Shown piece after piece: positions 49,157-59,335 of a stretch of 64,000 bases of DNA. The notes below the pieces were generated by a model. The model was not told the origin of the DNA, did not search any database, and saw nothing but the letters and a program-made list of their open reading frames with translations. The translations under genes were made by a program, and so were the position numbers. Numbering within the stretch: position 1 is the first letter of the stretch; the number at the start of each line of letters is the position of its first letter. This DNA comes from Poecilobothrus nobilitatus (Eukaryota; Arthropoda; Insecta; Diptera; Dolichopodidae): contig OX352772.1 in the NCBI GenBank assembly GCA_947095535.1, forward strand, positions 315,156,018 to 315,220,017. The letters run 5' to 3'.

Positions 49157-51411
49157 TTATTTATGTTTCGGGATCAATAAAAAAATGTTATCAATTTTTG
49201 AGTGGTTAAAGAATAAAAAAATTTCATTTAAAAGTAATAAATTTCAACTGAGACGACTGGAAATAAATTTATTATATTAATTTTAATTTAAAAAATCTTT
49301 GATTATATATTTTTAAAGAGTGAAGAAACATAAGTAGTAGTGTATGGAAGAGCACATTCTACACTTGAACCGAAGAAATTTATTTAATTAAATTATCGCT
49401 AATAAAGCAAATTTTCTTGATAAAAAACAATTATGGGCATAATATGGTGTCCGTTATTGTCCGATATGAGTATAATATGTATACTTGAACAAAAAATCAG
49501 TTAAAAGTGAAAAACATTAATATATTTTATCTGTGGAAAAATATATTTTGTATATTTATATTAAATGTATAGACTTTAATAGATAGAAGAAAAAAGTTGC
49601 AGAAACAATGGACGAACACAGTATATTATAATAAAAAATACTTTCACTATCTTATACTTTTATGCAAATTTTATTTGCCTCTTAAAGTTATTTTTAAAAT
49701 AAACATAAAATACATATTATTTATTTATCATTATATATAAAACTAAAATAATCTAAAATAATAATTTTAAAAATAATAATTTTTATTATATACAAGAATA
49801 ATAATATAATTAAAATTACCATAAAGATTATTTTTATATATAAAAGCACAACAAAAATCAAATAAAATTTGTAATGACCAAACAATCATTACCCAAATTT
49901 CATGTATTTTTTTTTTTAATTCATAGCCTTTATTGTAGTTTTTACTTTAAATAAGTTTATACTGTAAATTATTATAAGAAAAAAAGGACACAGTATAATT
50001 TAATTCGTAAAAAGAATAAAAAAATTTTAAAAACAAAACTAAAAAGGAATTGAAAAAAAAAACGCCTATTAATATGCAATAATATTAATATTTCTTCAAA
50101 AGTGATTAGGATGTATTAAGAAAGGGGCCCGATCGCCTAGTTGTTAAGCATATGACTCATCAAATAGCTTTGCCACCAAATGTAGTGTTAATTTATAATA
50201 TATAGTATAATTGAATAAATAAATAAAATGGTATATTAAATGGGTTTAGAGAGATTGTGGTTAAAAATATGGATTATTAATCAGTGGAGTACGGATTCAA
50301 ATTCTGCATATATTGCAAACAATTTTAATGGGATGGAAGGGAAATTTCTCATCTAATTTTCCTAAATAAATGTCCTTACAAATTATAAGGTTTAAATTTA
50401 TAATAAATAAATATAATATAAAAAAAAAATAATAATATTATTATATAAATTAATATCCAATAGTGCTCAACATAATATAATGGACCTTTATATATAGTTA
50501 ATAATTTTATAATTCTATATGATTTTTTTTTTTTGAAGGTTAATATAAGAAAATAGATGGAATAAATATAATAATTTTCTTTTAAATATAATTAATATTT
50601 TTGAGTTTTTATGATTAAATTAACTATTAGTTTTACTTGTTTATCAATTAGTTAATTACAAATAGTTAGTTATAAATAATTAAAACAAAGTTTTTTTTTA
50701 TTTTTTTTCTAACTATATATTAATATCTTTTTGAATAAAAATATTGTTGTACTTTTTAATAATCTTAAAGTAATTGCTAATTTTTTGTTAATCGTTACAT
50801 TATATTTAAATATTGTTTTTAATAATAAATATTAAGCATAAATTAATAATTAGTATTAAACACTAATAACAAAAAAGAAATTATAAAGGCGTATACAATT
50901 TTTTTTATCCTTTTATTGTCCGGTTTGAATTGTTTAATGGATTGGCAATTAAATTTTTAAAAAGGATTGTTCCTTATTTGACAAGATCAATGGATCAATT
51001 TGGTTAACTTTAATTAAGTTATTACTGCGCTGAGCATTAGTGTGTCATTAAGTAATTACAGAAATTTTTTTCTCAAAAAAGTTTTAAAAATATGTTACAT
51101 AAGACTGTTCCGAGTCCTTATTAAACCATTGAAAAATTACAATTTCTCTAACAATGGTTGCAGTTCTACGAATCGTAATGCAAATTATATTATATGAAAG
51201 CATATTTGCCTAAATAAAAAAGTATCTTCTAAGTTAAATATTAAAATAATATATTGTAGTCAAGGTTGCATAATACATACTATAACCAGTAAAGAACAAA
51301 ACTCTGAAAAAGTTTGATGTGAACTCTTTAAATTGTAGTATTAAATAGTTTTGTGATTATATCTAAATATTTTTATGAACATTTCCAGACTTTAAAGATT
51401 AAAATGTATTA
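49157..51411. other. AT-rich sequence with one tRNA-like stretch
   Basis: No coding region. At 50,126-50,175 GGGGCCCGATCGCCTAG and TTGTTAAGCA resemble a tRNA head with A box, and GGATTCAAATTCTGC at about 50,292 resembles a B box, but the spacing is about 100 bp too long unless an insertion separates them. I treat it as a possible SINE relic. Confidence 0.4.
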
Positions 51412-51452
51412 CTAGTATTCGCCCGCCCCTCGAAATTCGAGGTGTTTTGATT
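51412..51452 (-). mobile_element. Helitron 3' terminus (5' end not found)
   Basis: On the minus strand a hairpin CCTCGAATTTCGAGG (about 51,429-51,443) is followed by 13 nt and then CTAG (51,412-51,415) and T. This is the standard Helitron 3' end. The element should extend to higher coordinates on the minus strand, but no convincing 5' TC start was recognised, so its length is unknown. It may contain the tandem repeat that starts at 51,684. Confidence 0.6.
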
Positions 51453-51812
51453 AGCAATTACAATACAATATATACAGTATAGTTTCTTTATGATTTTATT
51501 TAATATGTAAAAATACAATTTTCAATAATTAAAGCCTTTATGAATTTAAAATTTCTTTGTAAATGATATTTTTTGTAAAAACACGATTATTATTATCTTT
51601 TAGAAGTTGCCCTTGATTTATTGAGTATTGGAAACTCAATATGTACCTATTATATATGTATATATCATAAGAAGCCTAAGATGATAAATCATTGAGTAAA
51701 AGGGTTTTAAATATCTATTAATACAGATTAAATATTATGATGATATTATGATATGTAAGAATTTATTTCGTTTAAAATATAAAAAAAAAAAACAAACAAA
51801 AAAAACAGAACT

Positions 51813-51885
51813 GAATCAAACTTGCAAAATCAAAAAGCAACTATTAATAACCCCACACTCTAACACTGTACTAAACACTAAACTG
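51813..51885 (-). ncRNA. tRNA-like module in tandem unit 1 (eroded)
   Basis: Minus strand: AGTACAGTGTTAGAGTG matches the A-box region of the better copy in unit 2, and GCAAGTTTGATTC matches its B box. Too diverged to fold as a tRNA. Confidence 0.45.
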
Positions 51886-52287
51886 AAATTCTAATCTTTA
51901 TAATCAGTTATATTGTGAAATTCCTACTCCTACCATACAACCAATATTTTAAAATTTTTAATAGAAAAGAAAAATAAAACAAAAATTTAACGGAATCAAA
52001 GACCGTCTTTTTTGAAAATGTATAATATAGGTATAGATTATACATAATACATATGTATATACTTTACATGGGTTTTTTAAAATCAGAAAATTTTGGAAAA
52101 ATATTAATTTTGTAAGATGGCTATACTGAATATTTATCATTTCAAAAGAAAAAAAATGAAAGTTGGTTGGTAAACCATTGAGTAAAATGGTTTTAAATGT
52201 CTGTCATTTACAGATTAAATATTATGATATGTAAGAATTTATTTCGTATAAAATATTAGAAATAAAAAAAAAATAAAAAATAGAATA

Positions 52288-52360
52288 GAATCGAACTTGC
52301 AAACTAAAGACTTCTAAAGTTTAAGAAGCCGCCACTCTACCACTGCACCAAACTCCCCAC
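52288..52360 (-). ncRNA. tRNA-like module in tandem unit 2
   Basis: Minus strand, about 72 nt: TTGGTGCAGTGGTAGAGTGG is a good A box, CTTCT...AGAAG can form an anticodon-type stem, and GCAAGTTCGATTC is a good B box. Length and box spacing are those of a tRNA, but the T stem and acceptor stem do not pair, so it is probably a tRNA-derived SINE head or tRNA pseudogene. A T-rich stretch on the minus strand soon after it could end polymerase III transcription. Confidence 0.55.
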
Positions 52361-53207
52361 TGAAGTTTTGACGTTTATATTCAATTTTATTGTGAAATTT
52401 CTATTTCCCACCATACAAAATATATTTTAAAATTTATTTTATGTTTTTAGAAAAAAAACAAAAAGCAAAAACAACAAAACAAAATTTAAAATTCAACGGA
52501 ATAAAAGAGCGTCGTTTTTGAATATGTATATTATAGGTATAGATTATACATATTATATGATACATATGTATATACTTTACATGGGTTTTTTATAAAAATG
52601 GAAAATTATTAATGAAAATCAGAAAATTTTGGAAAAATATTAATTTTGTAAGATGGCTGTACTGAATATTTATCATTTAAAAAGAAAAAAATGAAAGTTT
52701 ACAGATTAAATATTATGATTTGGCAATCGGTTTGACGTAGAAATATTTATTTTTTGATTTTAGAGCACATTTTATTTCAAGATCGAATAAATATTTGTAT
52801 TGAACCATTTGAAACATTTAAAAAAAAACTTACTATTTATAGTTTAATAGTTTTCCAAAAACTTGTATCTATAATAATAAAAAAAAAATCTTTTTCTTAA
52901 AAATTGAATATGAAAGTAAGACAAAAGTTTTTTTTCATATCTAACTATTTCAATTAATTTTTTTATTTGGAAACTACATTTTCATATAATTTTTATACCA
53001 TAACTTCAAATTTAACAATATTTTACAATTTACAGAAAAAGGTTGATTTTGTCCAAAATTAGCGGAAAACAAATTAATTTTAGGAGGTAGTACGTATATC
53101 ATTGGTGGAGGGATGACGACGGACATAAATTTCATTATTTCAAATTTCAAATAATAAATATAACATAAATAATATAATGTTTATTATGTTTTATAATATT
53201 GCACAAC

Positions 53208-53320
53208 AGTTACCACAGTCGAGTAATTAGCAGCTTAGTGAAAACAGTGATTCAAAAAACTGAATCTGAGTCTAACATGAATAATATAACTTAGTCAAGT
53301 GGATGATCGTTAAAGGAGTG
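53208..53320 (-). repeat. Dispersed repeat G, copy 3
   Basis: Minus strand: ATCATCCACTTGACTAAG, GAATCACTGTTTTCACTAAG and GCTAATTACTCGACTGTGG match the 48,586 copy in order. Ends undefined. Confidence 0.45.
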
Positions 53321-53549
53321 ATCGTTTCTTAAAATTTATTCAATAATAATAAAAAAGCAAAAAACCTACAAAGCACAAGCTATGACAAAAAATCTCATAA
53401 TATGAAATACCTACTCGAAAATTATTGTTACTCTATTTCCTTTGAACTTTTGTTGTACCAAAACCTATGAAAAGTTAAGAGGTAGTTGCTATAATTTAAA
53501 GGAAATTTAATTATATCATAAACAAAATTTTAGACGTTAGTTTTTTTGG

Positions 53550-54153
53550 CTCTTCTGAAAGAAGTGTTGTACCAACGTAAACATAATAACATAGTTTTTT
53601 TCATATATGGTATATAGTTGTATTATTTTATTTTCTAGAATAACAACTTGAATTTATATTACTTTATAAAAGGCACAAATTATTTGTTTATGTAAAAATG
53701 TTATAAAACAGATAATCTTTTTTAATTAAGCTAATATATAACTTTTATAAATTTTAAAAATCCTTTATGTCCTCAAAAGATTAAATGTTCCATACTTCAG
53801 AAGAAATTGTTAAATTGTTCTTCTTTCCAAAAATGTTCAACTTTGAACTACAATATCTCCAAAACGGCAACACTTATCGTCATCAAATAAACGTTAAAAT
53901 ATTCTTAAGACCTTACCCGTTACGTTAATTAAAAGCAGAATTAAATATATATATATCTAACAGATCGCCAGATTTAACGGTTCATTTACAAAAGACCAAA
54001 ACAACAAGGATACTTTTAAAAGTCCTTTTCGTCCTTAAAGGATAATATGCGACATTAACGAAATTTACTTTATGAAAGCTGGCAATACCAACTATTTTTG
54101 AGATACAGTCATTTGGTCCTACGCGAGTACAACATTTCCTTCAGAATCCGCGT
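53550..54153. mobile_element. Possible terminal-inverted-repeat element
   Basis: TTCTGAAAGAAGTGTTGTAC at about 53,553 is inverted with three mismatches at about 54,128-54,147 (TTCTGAAGGAAATGTTGTAC on the minus strand). The 0.6 kb between is somewhat less AT-rich. No TSD and no coding capacity are seen. Could be chance. Confidence 0.3.
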
Positions 54154-54853
54154 TTTTTTCATTTTTATAATTTTATTTGACTCCATACTTATGCTATTCC
54201 AAATTTATCCTATACTAAACTAAAATATTTACTTTTATATGTGGTTTTAAATATTTATTAAATAAATATATATATCAAAATATCAACTTATTTAATTATG
54301 GTTCTTATGGTCTACATTTTAATATTCTTTTATTACATGCTTTTCTGTATATATAAAATTGGCACTTTCTGCAGGCCATTAGTTAGTACTTAGTTTAATC
54401 TAATATCGAATATTGTGTTTTTGCTGACATTCTTTTATTATTAAATAAAAGCTACCATTATAAATTAGTTACGAAATTTTTTTTAAATCCATTTTCATAT
54501 ATTTTAATTAATAAAAATGCAATTGAATTATTTATCAGCAACCCAATAGAATTTGAGAAGATTAGGTCAACATTATAAAATTTTGGTTTATTTGACAATT
54601 CAGATACACCATTAAATTAAATTTGGTACACCATTAAATTAAATTTGATTAAAAATTATTGGATTAGATCTAAATTATTTGGTGATCCAATAATTTTTTA
54701 GCTCTTTTTCAATAACATATGATTTGAGTTCCATAATTAAAATAAAATAAATAAAATTTTATTTTTTCTGGGAAATTTTGATATTTTTTAAATCATTTAA
54801 AATTTAAGACAACATTTGTAAAAAAGAAATCAATATTCATTAAGACGTCTCTT

Positions 54854-55046
54854 GGGGGCCTCGGGGGTCTAGTGGGTAAAAGGGTATAAAATACGATGCG
54901 TATACACCGAGAGAGTATGTGTTCGAATCCCACAAACGTCGTAAGAGTTATTCCCCCTTACGATATTTACAGCCACCCCTGAAAAGGAAAGAATGTGTAA
55001 ATTCCTGTCCACATTTATGTGGCAGAGCAATGCATTAAAAAAAAAA
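54854..55046 (+). mobile_element. tRNA-derived SINE, copy 2, best boxes, with TSD
   Basis: A box: GGTCTAGTGGGTAAAAGGG (about 54,866-54,884). B box: GTGTTCGAATCCCAC (about 54,919-54,933), essentially canonical. The tail has GTCGTAAGAGTTATTCCCC, TACGATATTTACAGCCAC, CCTGAAAAGGAAAG, CACATTTATGTGGCAG and an A run. Flanking GTCTCTT occurs at 54,847-54,853 and 55,047-55,053. It is about 193 bp, almost exactly the length of copy 1 (194 bp), so both are full-length. Confidence 0.88.
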
Positions 55047-55342
55047 GTCTCTTTAAAAAAAGTGTATGATTGATTTTTATTTTATTCTAAATATTAATTA
55101 TACAAATCGTCGTATGATACTTTAAAACTATTCTTAACGAATAGTTCATACATATAGTTAATAAAATTACCCCCTTACCCCTAAAAAAAACGGAATGAAT
55201 AAGAAGCCATTACCAATGAACGTCCAAGGATTTTTTTCCATTACTAGGTACTTACCAAATTATTTAAGCATGAAACCTTTATTCATAGTTATAAATTATA
55301 TTTCATTATTCATATTATGTAAAATAGATATTTAGTTCATAT

Positions 55343-55373
55343 ATACCATACCACACCATACCATACCATACCA
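55343..55373. repeat. CCATA microsatellite
   Basis: Five to six ACCAT units with one interrupted unit (ACCACACC). Confidence 0.85.
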
Positions 55374-56057
55374 AAGTATATTAATCCAGGCAGGTATACT
55401 ATAGATATTGTTTCGCACAAATTTGTATGGTCACATTGCGTGATTTCAACAAGCAACACATAATAAAAAAAAAATAAAAGAAAAATAAGAGGAAAAAAAT
55501 ATACACATTCATACAATCAAATCTATTTATATAATTATGCACAGGGTTGCTAATGTTTTTTAATTTTTACATTGCTTTAACTTTTATGATTGCTGGTTTA
55601 ATATTTGAATTTAAGTTTTAGGATTTCAAAAAGGATTAAAAGTAAATCAACCTTTTATAAAGCCGAACTTAAGTTTTCATTAAATATTTTATACATGCAA
55701 AATATCATTCGACATCACCTTGTATCCTAACATTACACATAAATCTTAAATATTATATATATATTATATATTATTATTTTATATACCTTATTCATACTGA
55801 TTTTTAGCAATATTATAGTTATTTGCAAAATTTGAACCCTTAAAAAAAAATTAATAAAAAATGGCGACAAAATGACTGCCATTTTATCGTCTTATTATTA
55901 TTTATATTTTTATTATTATTATTGCTATTATTTTAATTCGTTAATTTTTCATATTCAGGGTATATTGTACTCATACATAAATACATTACATTATGTACCT
56001 ACTTACATACCTAAATATATCATAAAAGTATATATGTACATATATGGATACAATATC

Positions 56058-56733
56058 GGCGCCGTGAAATAAAGACATACACAATAAAGGCATAATGGCC
56101 TCATTTTGCTTTTGAATTAGAAATAAAGCCATATCGCCAAATAGTTCGCGTATGGCTTTATTTTGAATACAATTGCGAAACAAAGCTTTTTAAACTTATT
56201 TTCTTTTTAAAAATGAAATCTATTCTCTTCAAATAGAAGTAATTTTAGTTTTGAAAACAATAATAAAATTTTGTTAAATGTACCTACATAAATATGAAAT
56301 CAAATTTCGCCAGATAAAATATCGCAATGATTAATTTTAATTTAATCCATTAATCATAATTTAATTGGAAATAGGAAAATGGAATTCCCTGATTTTGAAT
56401 TCAACTCTAAAATCCCTCCTCGCAACATTTTTTTCAGTTGCAATTTTGTTCGTGGTATTTTGTCCATATATGTACATATTCTGAAAAAAAAAAACAATCC
56501 TGATTTTGTAACCAATCATAAAATTTTTCCAAATTCGGAATCTACCATATACATAAACATACATATTCTGGAAAAGGGGCAACCGTGATTTTGTAACAAA
56601 CTTTAAAATACTTTCTAAGTAAAATTCTCGCATATTTATACATATATTAAAAATTAAACGCGTAAAAATTTCATTCAAAAGTGAAAAACGGTCGTTATGG
56701 CTCTATTGCGTATGGTTTTATTTCACTGCCCAT
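56058..56733. mobile_element. MITE with subterminal AATAAAGCCATA repeats
   Basis: Left end GGCGCCGTGAAATAAAGAC, with ATACACAATAAAGGCATAA; right end is the inverse of TGGGCAGTGAAATAAAACC, with ATACGCAATAGAGCCATAA. The flanks share CAATATC (56,051-56,057 and about 56,734-56,740), a plausible 7-8 bp TSD as in hAT-type elements. Just inside the left end is a perfect 13-bp hairpin of AAATAAAGCCATA (56,121-56,133 and 56,151-56,163), so the same motif occurs four times. The interior 56,375-56,600 is related, inverted, to the MITE at 48,028. The 66- and 105-codon frames across it are not genes. Confidence 0.6.
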
Positions 56734-56903
56734 CAATATCATTCATTAATAACTCAGAAATTTTCTAAACATTTCTACAGTTTATTATAATAAAATTCAG
56801 GATGCAAGTAATACTTTTAAAGTTACATAAATAACTGTTATTTCTTATTAGCATATATATACACATATATGTAAATACATGTATATATAAGTATATGTAT
56901 ATA

Positions 56904-57701
56904 TTTTTAGCACATTTCCAAAAAAAATTTGAAAAAATGTGCGTATTAGTTTCACTGTCTGTCTGTCTGTTTACCAACAAGGCTTCTACAAGATTAAAGA
57001 CAAAGAAAAAAATGTTAACCATGGGTAGATTTGATAAAAAAATGAATGTTATAGAACAACTTTTTCATGTAGCCCCATTCCTTTGAAGTCCTATTTTGAA
57101 ATGCGTATATCTCATGTTCTTCTTAACATTTTTTCAATCCGAAAACGCGATTTGACAGGGATTCAACCTTTGTAAATCAATATCAAAATTATACAATTAT
57201 TTCAGATTTATTATTTAAAAATACCGTTATGTGAAAACCAAGATTTGCACGATTTTCTACCTTCATAATTCCGGCACAATTTTAGATAGGAAATTTTGCA
57301 ATTTTGAGGTAAGAAAGAAATTTTAGAATTAGTATATGTTTCCTCAGAAAAAATTTTTGGACCACCCTCTGTTTATGAGCTATTAGGGCTGAAAAATTGA
57401 AAATTTTCTATTGTTAAACACCTGTAACTTAGTTACCTGTACAAATTTTTCTTCGGCATAAAAACATAAAAATTAAAGCTGCTCTAATATATTTTTATGT
57501 GTGTTAATAGTTTTACTTAGTTATATAGCGTTCCGGACTTAGAGCCCCTCAAATTTGTAAAAAAGTCATTTTTAAAAAGGTAAAATTCTTAATACTTTCA
57601 TAAGTAAAATTCTTAATATTTCATAGATAATAATTCATAACACTTTGTTTTATTTTTTTCAAATGTGCACTTTTAAAAACCGTTGGGTTACATTCTACCT
57701 T
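56904..57701 (+). mobile_element. DINE-like family B, full-length copy
   Basis: Same order as the 25,714 copy: TTTTTAGCACATTTCC palindrome, ATTAGTTTCACTG, GTCT microsatellite, ACCATGGGTAGATTTGATAA, AATTCCGGCACAATTTTAG, AACACCTGTAACTTAG, AAATTAAAGCTGCTC, TATATAGCGTTCCGGACTTA, and the 3' hairpin AAACCGTTGGGTT with ACATTCTACCTT. It contains a local 26-bp duplication (AAGTAAAATTCTTAATA... at about 57,577-57,620) that the other copy lacks. Open frames across it differ between the copies. Confidence 0.72.
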
Positions 57702-58942
57702 GTTAATATAATATATAACCAATTCTGCCAAACCAAAGCTGCGTGTCCTTTTTAGTAAACGTCAATCATTTAAAAAAGAATATAATATAAATTTTTCTTC
57801 TTTTCCCTATTCTTTTCTTTATTCCTTTATAATCATATTTTCTTTTTTTTTTTATTTTATTGCTTAAGTACTGTTTTTATTTTCTTTATTTTCTTGAGCA
57901 TAAATACTTGTTTTTTTTTTTTTTTTTTGGATTTTTTATATAATCCTTATAATAAATATTGTAAAATCTTCTATTACCGTTAGATATATTTATAAAGAAT
58001 TATGGAATTAATATGAAACTTTTCATCATTTTTAAATCAGATAAAATAAAAATTAAAAAAAATTAAAGGGTTGCATTTTTTGAATACAACAGTAACCATT
58101 AATTATAAAAGTAATAAATTATTAAATGAATTAACTAAAAAAAATCCTTTAATAATTTACTATAGAAGTATTAATAAGGAATATACATACATATATTATT
58201 TATAAGGAATACTTAAGATTAATTCTAAAAATACTTCAGATTCATTCGAAAAGTAGACAGAAAATTATTTAATTTAATAATAACAAATATTCGATAAAAG
58301 TATTTAAAAATGTATACAGTTAATGGAAGAATTTTAGACAGATAATTAAAAAAGAAAATAATGTTATTATGATTTTCTGTTAACTTATAGTACGTACTAT
58401 TTGACTATTTGAGAAAACTATTTATATTCAATATTGAAGTATTCTGTAAATGAAATAATTTGAATTAAACACAAAGGACTGGAAAAAAATTTAAAAATTT
58501 AACTAAATAATGTTTAAAATTTTATATAACAACAACATGACGTACAACTGTTCTGCATGACGTATCTTGTTGAGAGTAGTTCAGCATGAAAATATTTCGT
58601 ACGTTCAAATTTTTTTTTTTTTACGAAAAACCCAGCAAGAGATATTCTGAAGGACTTTGTGGTTGAAATATTTCTATACCAGTAGAGATTAGTAAACATT
58701 GATAAGGTCAGATTATAATCTTTTTATTGCCTTAATAATTTGTAGTCAAAACAAAACAACATAATAAAACATGAAATATGTATATATCTACATATTTTAC
58801 ATACATTCATATACATTCGGTAATTGCTACTTTATGACTTGGTATAAAGATAATCCAATTAATAACCCCGATAATTAATTCAAATAACTCTATCCGAGAA
58901 ATAATAATTTTCCTATAGGTCCCATACTCATACTATTTCATC
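57702..58942. other. AT-rich sequence, no gene
   Basis: No feature recognised. Confidence 0.6.
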
Positions 58943-59335
58943 TTTTTAGCATATGTTCAAATAAATGTTAAAAAAAAGTGCATATTATTTACACTCTGTT
59001 TGTCTTTCTGTTAATAAGACTTCTATACCGTTAAAGAGGGAATTTAAAGGAATTTTGAAATTTTAAGAAAAGGCGAAAATTTTTGAAAATAAGTATTTAC
59101 ATACTTCAGATAAAATACACGATTGTAATCGTGACATCCGTGTAAATTAATTTATAGCAAAGACACAAAAATTAAAGTTTCAATTTTATATTTTTATGTG
59201 ACGTGTTAATAGCATTTTTAATTATATAAGCTTTTCTTTAATTTGAAGAAATCTCTTTATTTTACACCATTTTTTCTTACCTTCATGAAAAGTTCCAAAA
59301 AAAACCAAAATTTTTGGCACAAAAATATAGCAGAG
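58943..59335 (+). mobile_element. DINE-like family B, degraded and internally deleted copy
   Basis: Begins TTTTTAGCATATGTTCAAA, with TATTATTTACACTCTG, a decayed GTTTGTCTTTCTG microsatellite and AAGACTTCTATACCGTTAAAG, all matching the B start. After a deletion it rejoins at AAAAATTAAAGTTTC, TTTTTATGTG and GTGTTAATAGC, matching the later B body. The 3' hairpin is not recognisable. Confidence 0.55.

Larger units (their letters stand above)
51684..52719. repeat. Tandem repeat of about 490 bp, two full units plus the start of a third
   Basis: Unit 1 runs about 51,684-52,170, unit 2 about 52,171-52,700, and a third starts and stops at 52,701-52,719. The marker ACAGATTAAATATTATGAT occurs at about 51,723, 52,210 and 52,701, a spacing of 487-491 bp. 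Other shared marks are TTGAGTAAAA(G/T)GGTTTTAAAT, GTATAGATTATACAT, ATACTTTACATGGGTTTTTT and TTTTGTAAGATGGCT. The units differ by many substitutions and by small insertions. Each carries a tRNA-like module on the minus strand. Confidence 0.82.

Noticed and set aside
56361..56678. 105-codon minus-strand frame
   Set aside because: Lies entirely in the MITE interior, and the overlapping plus-strand frame is equally open.
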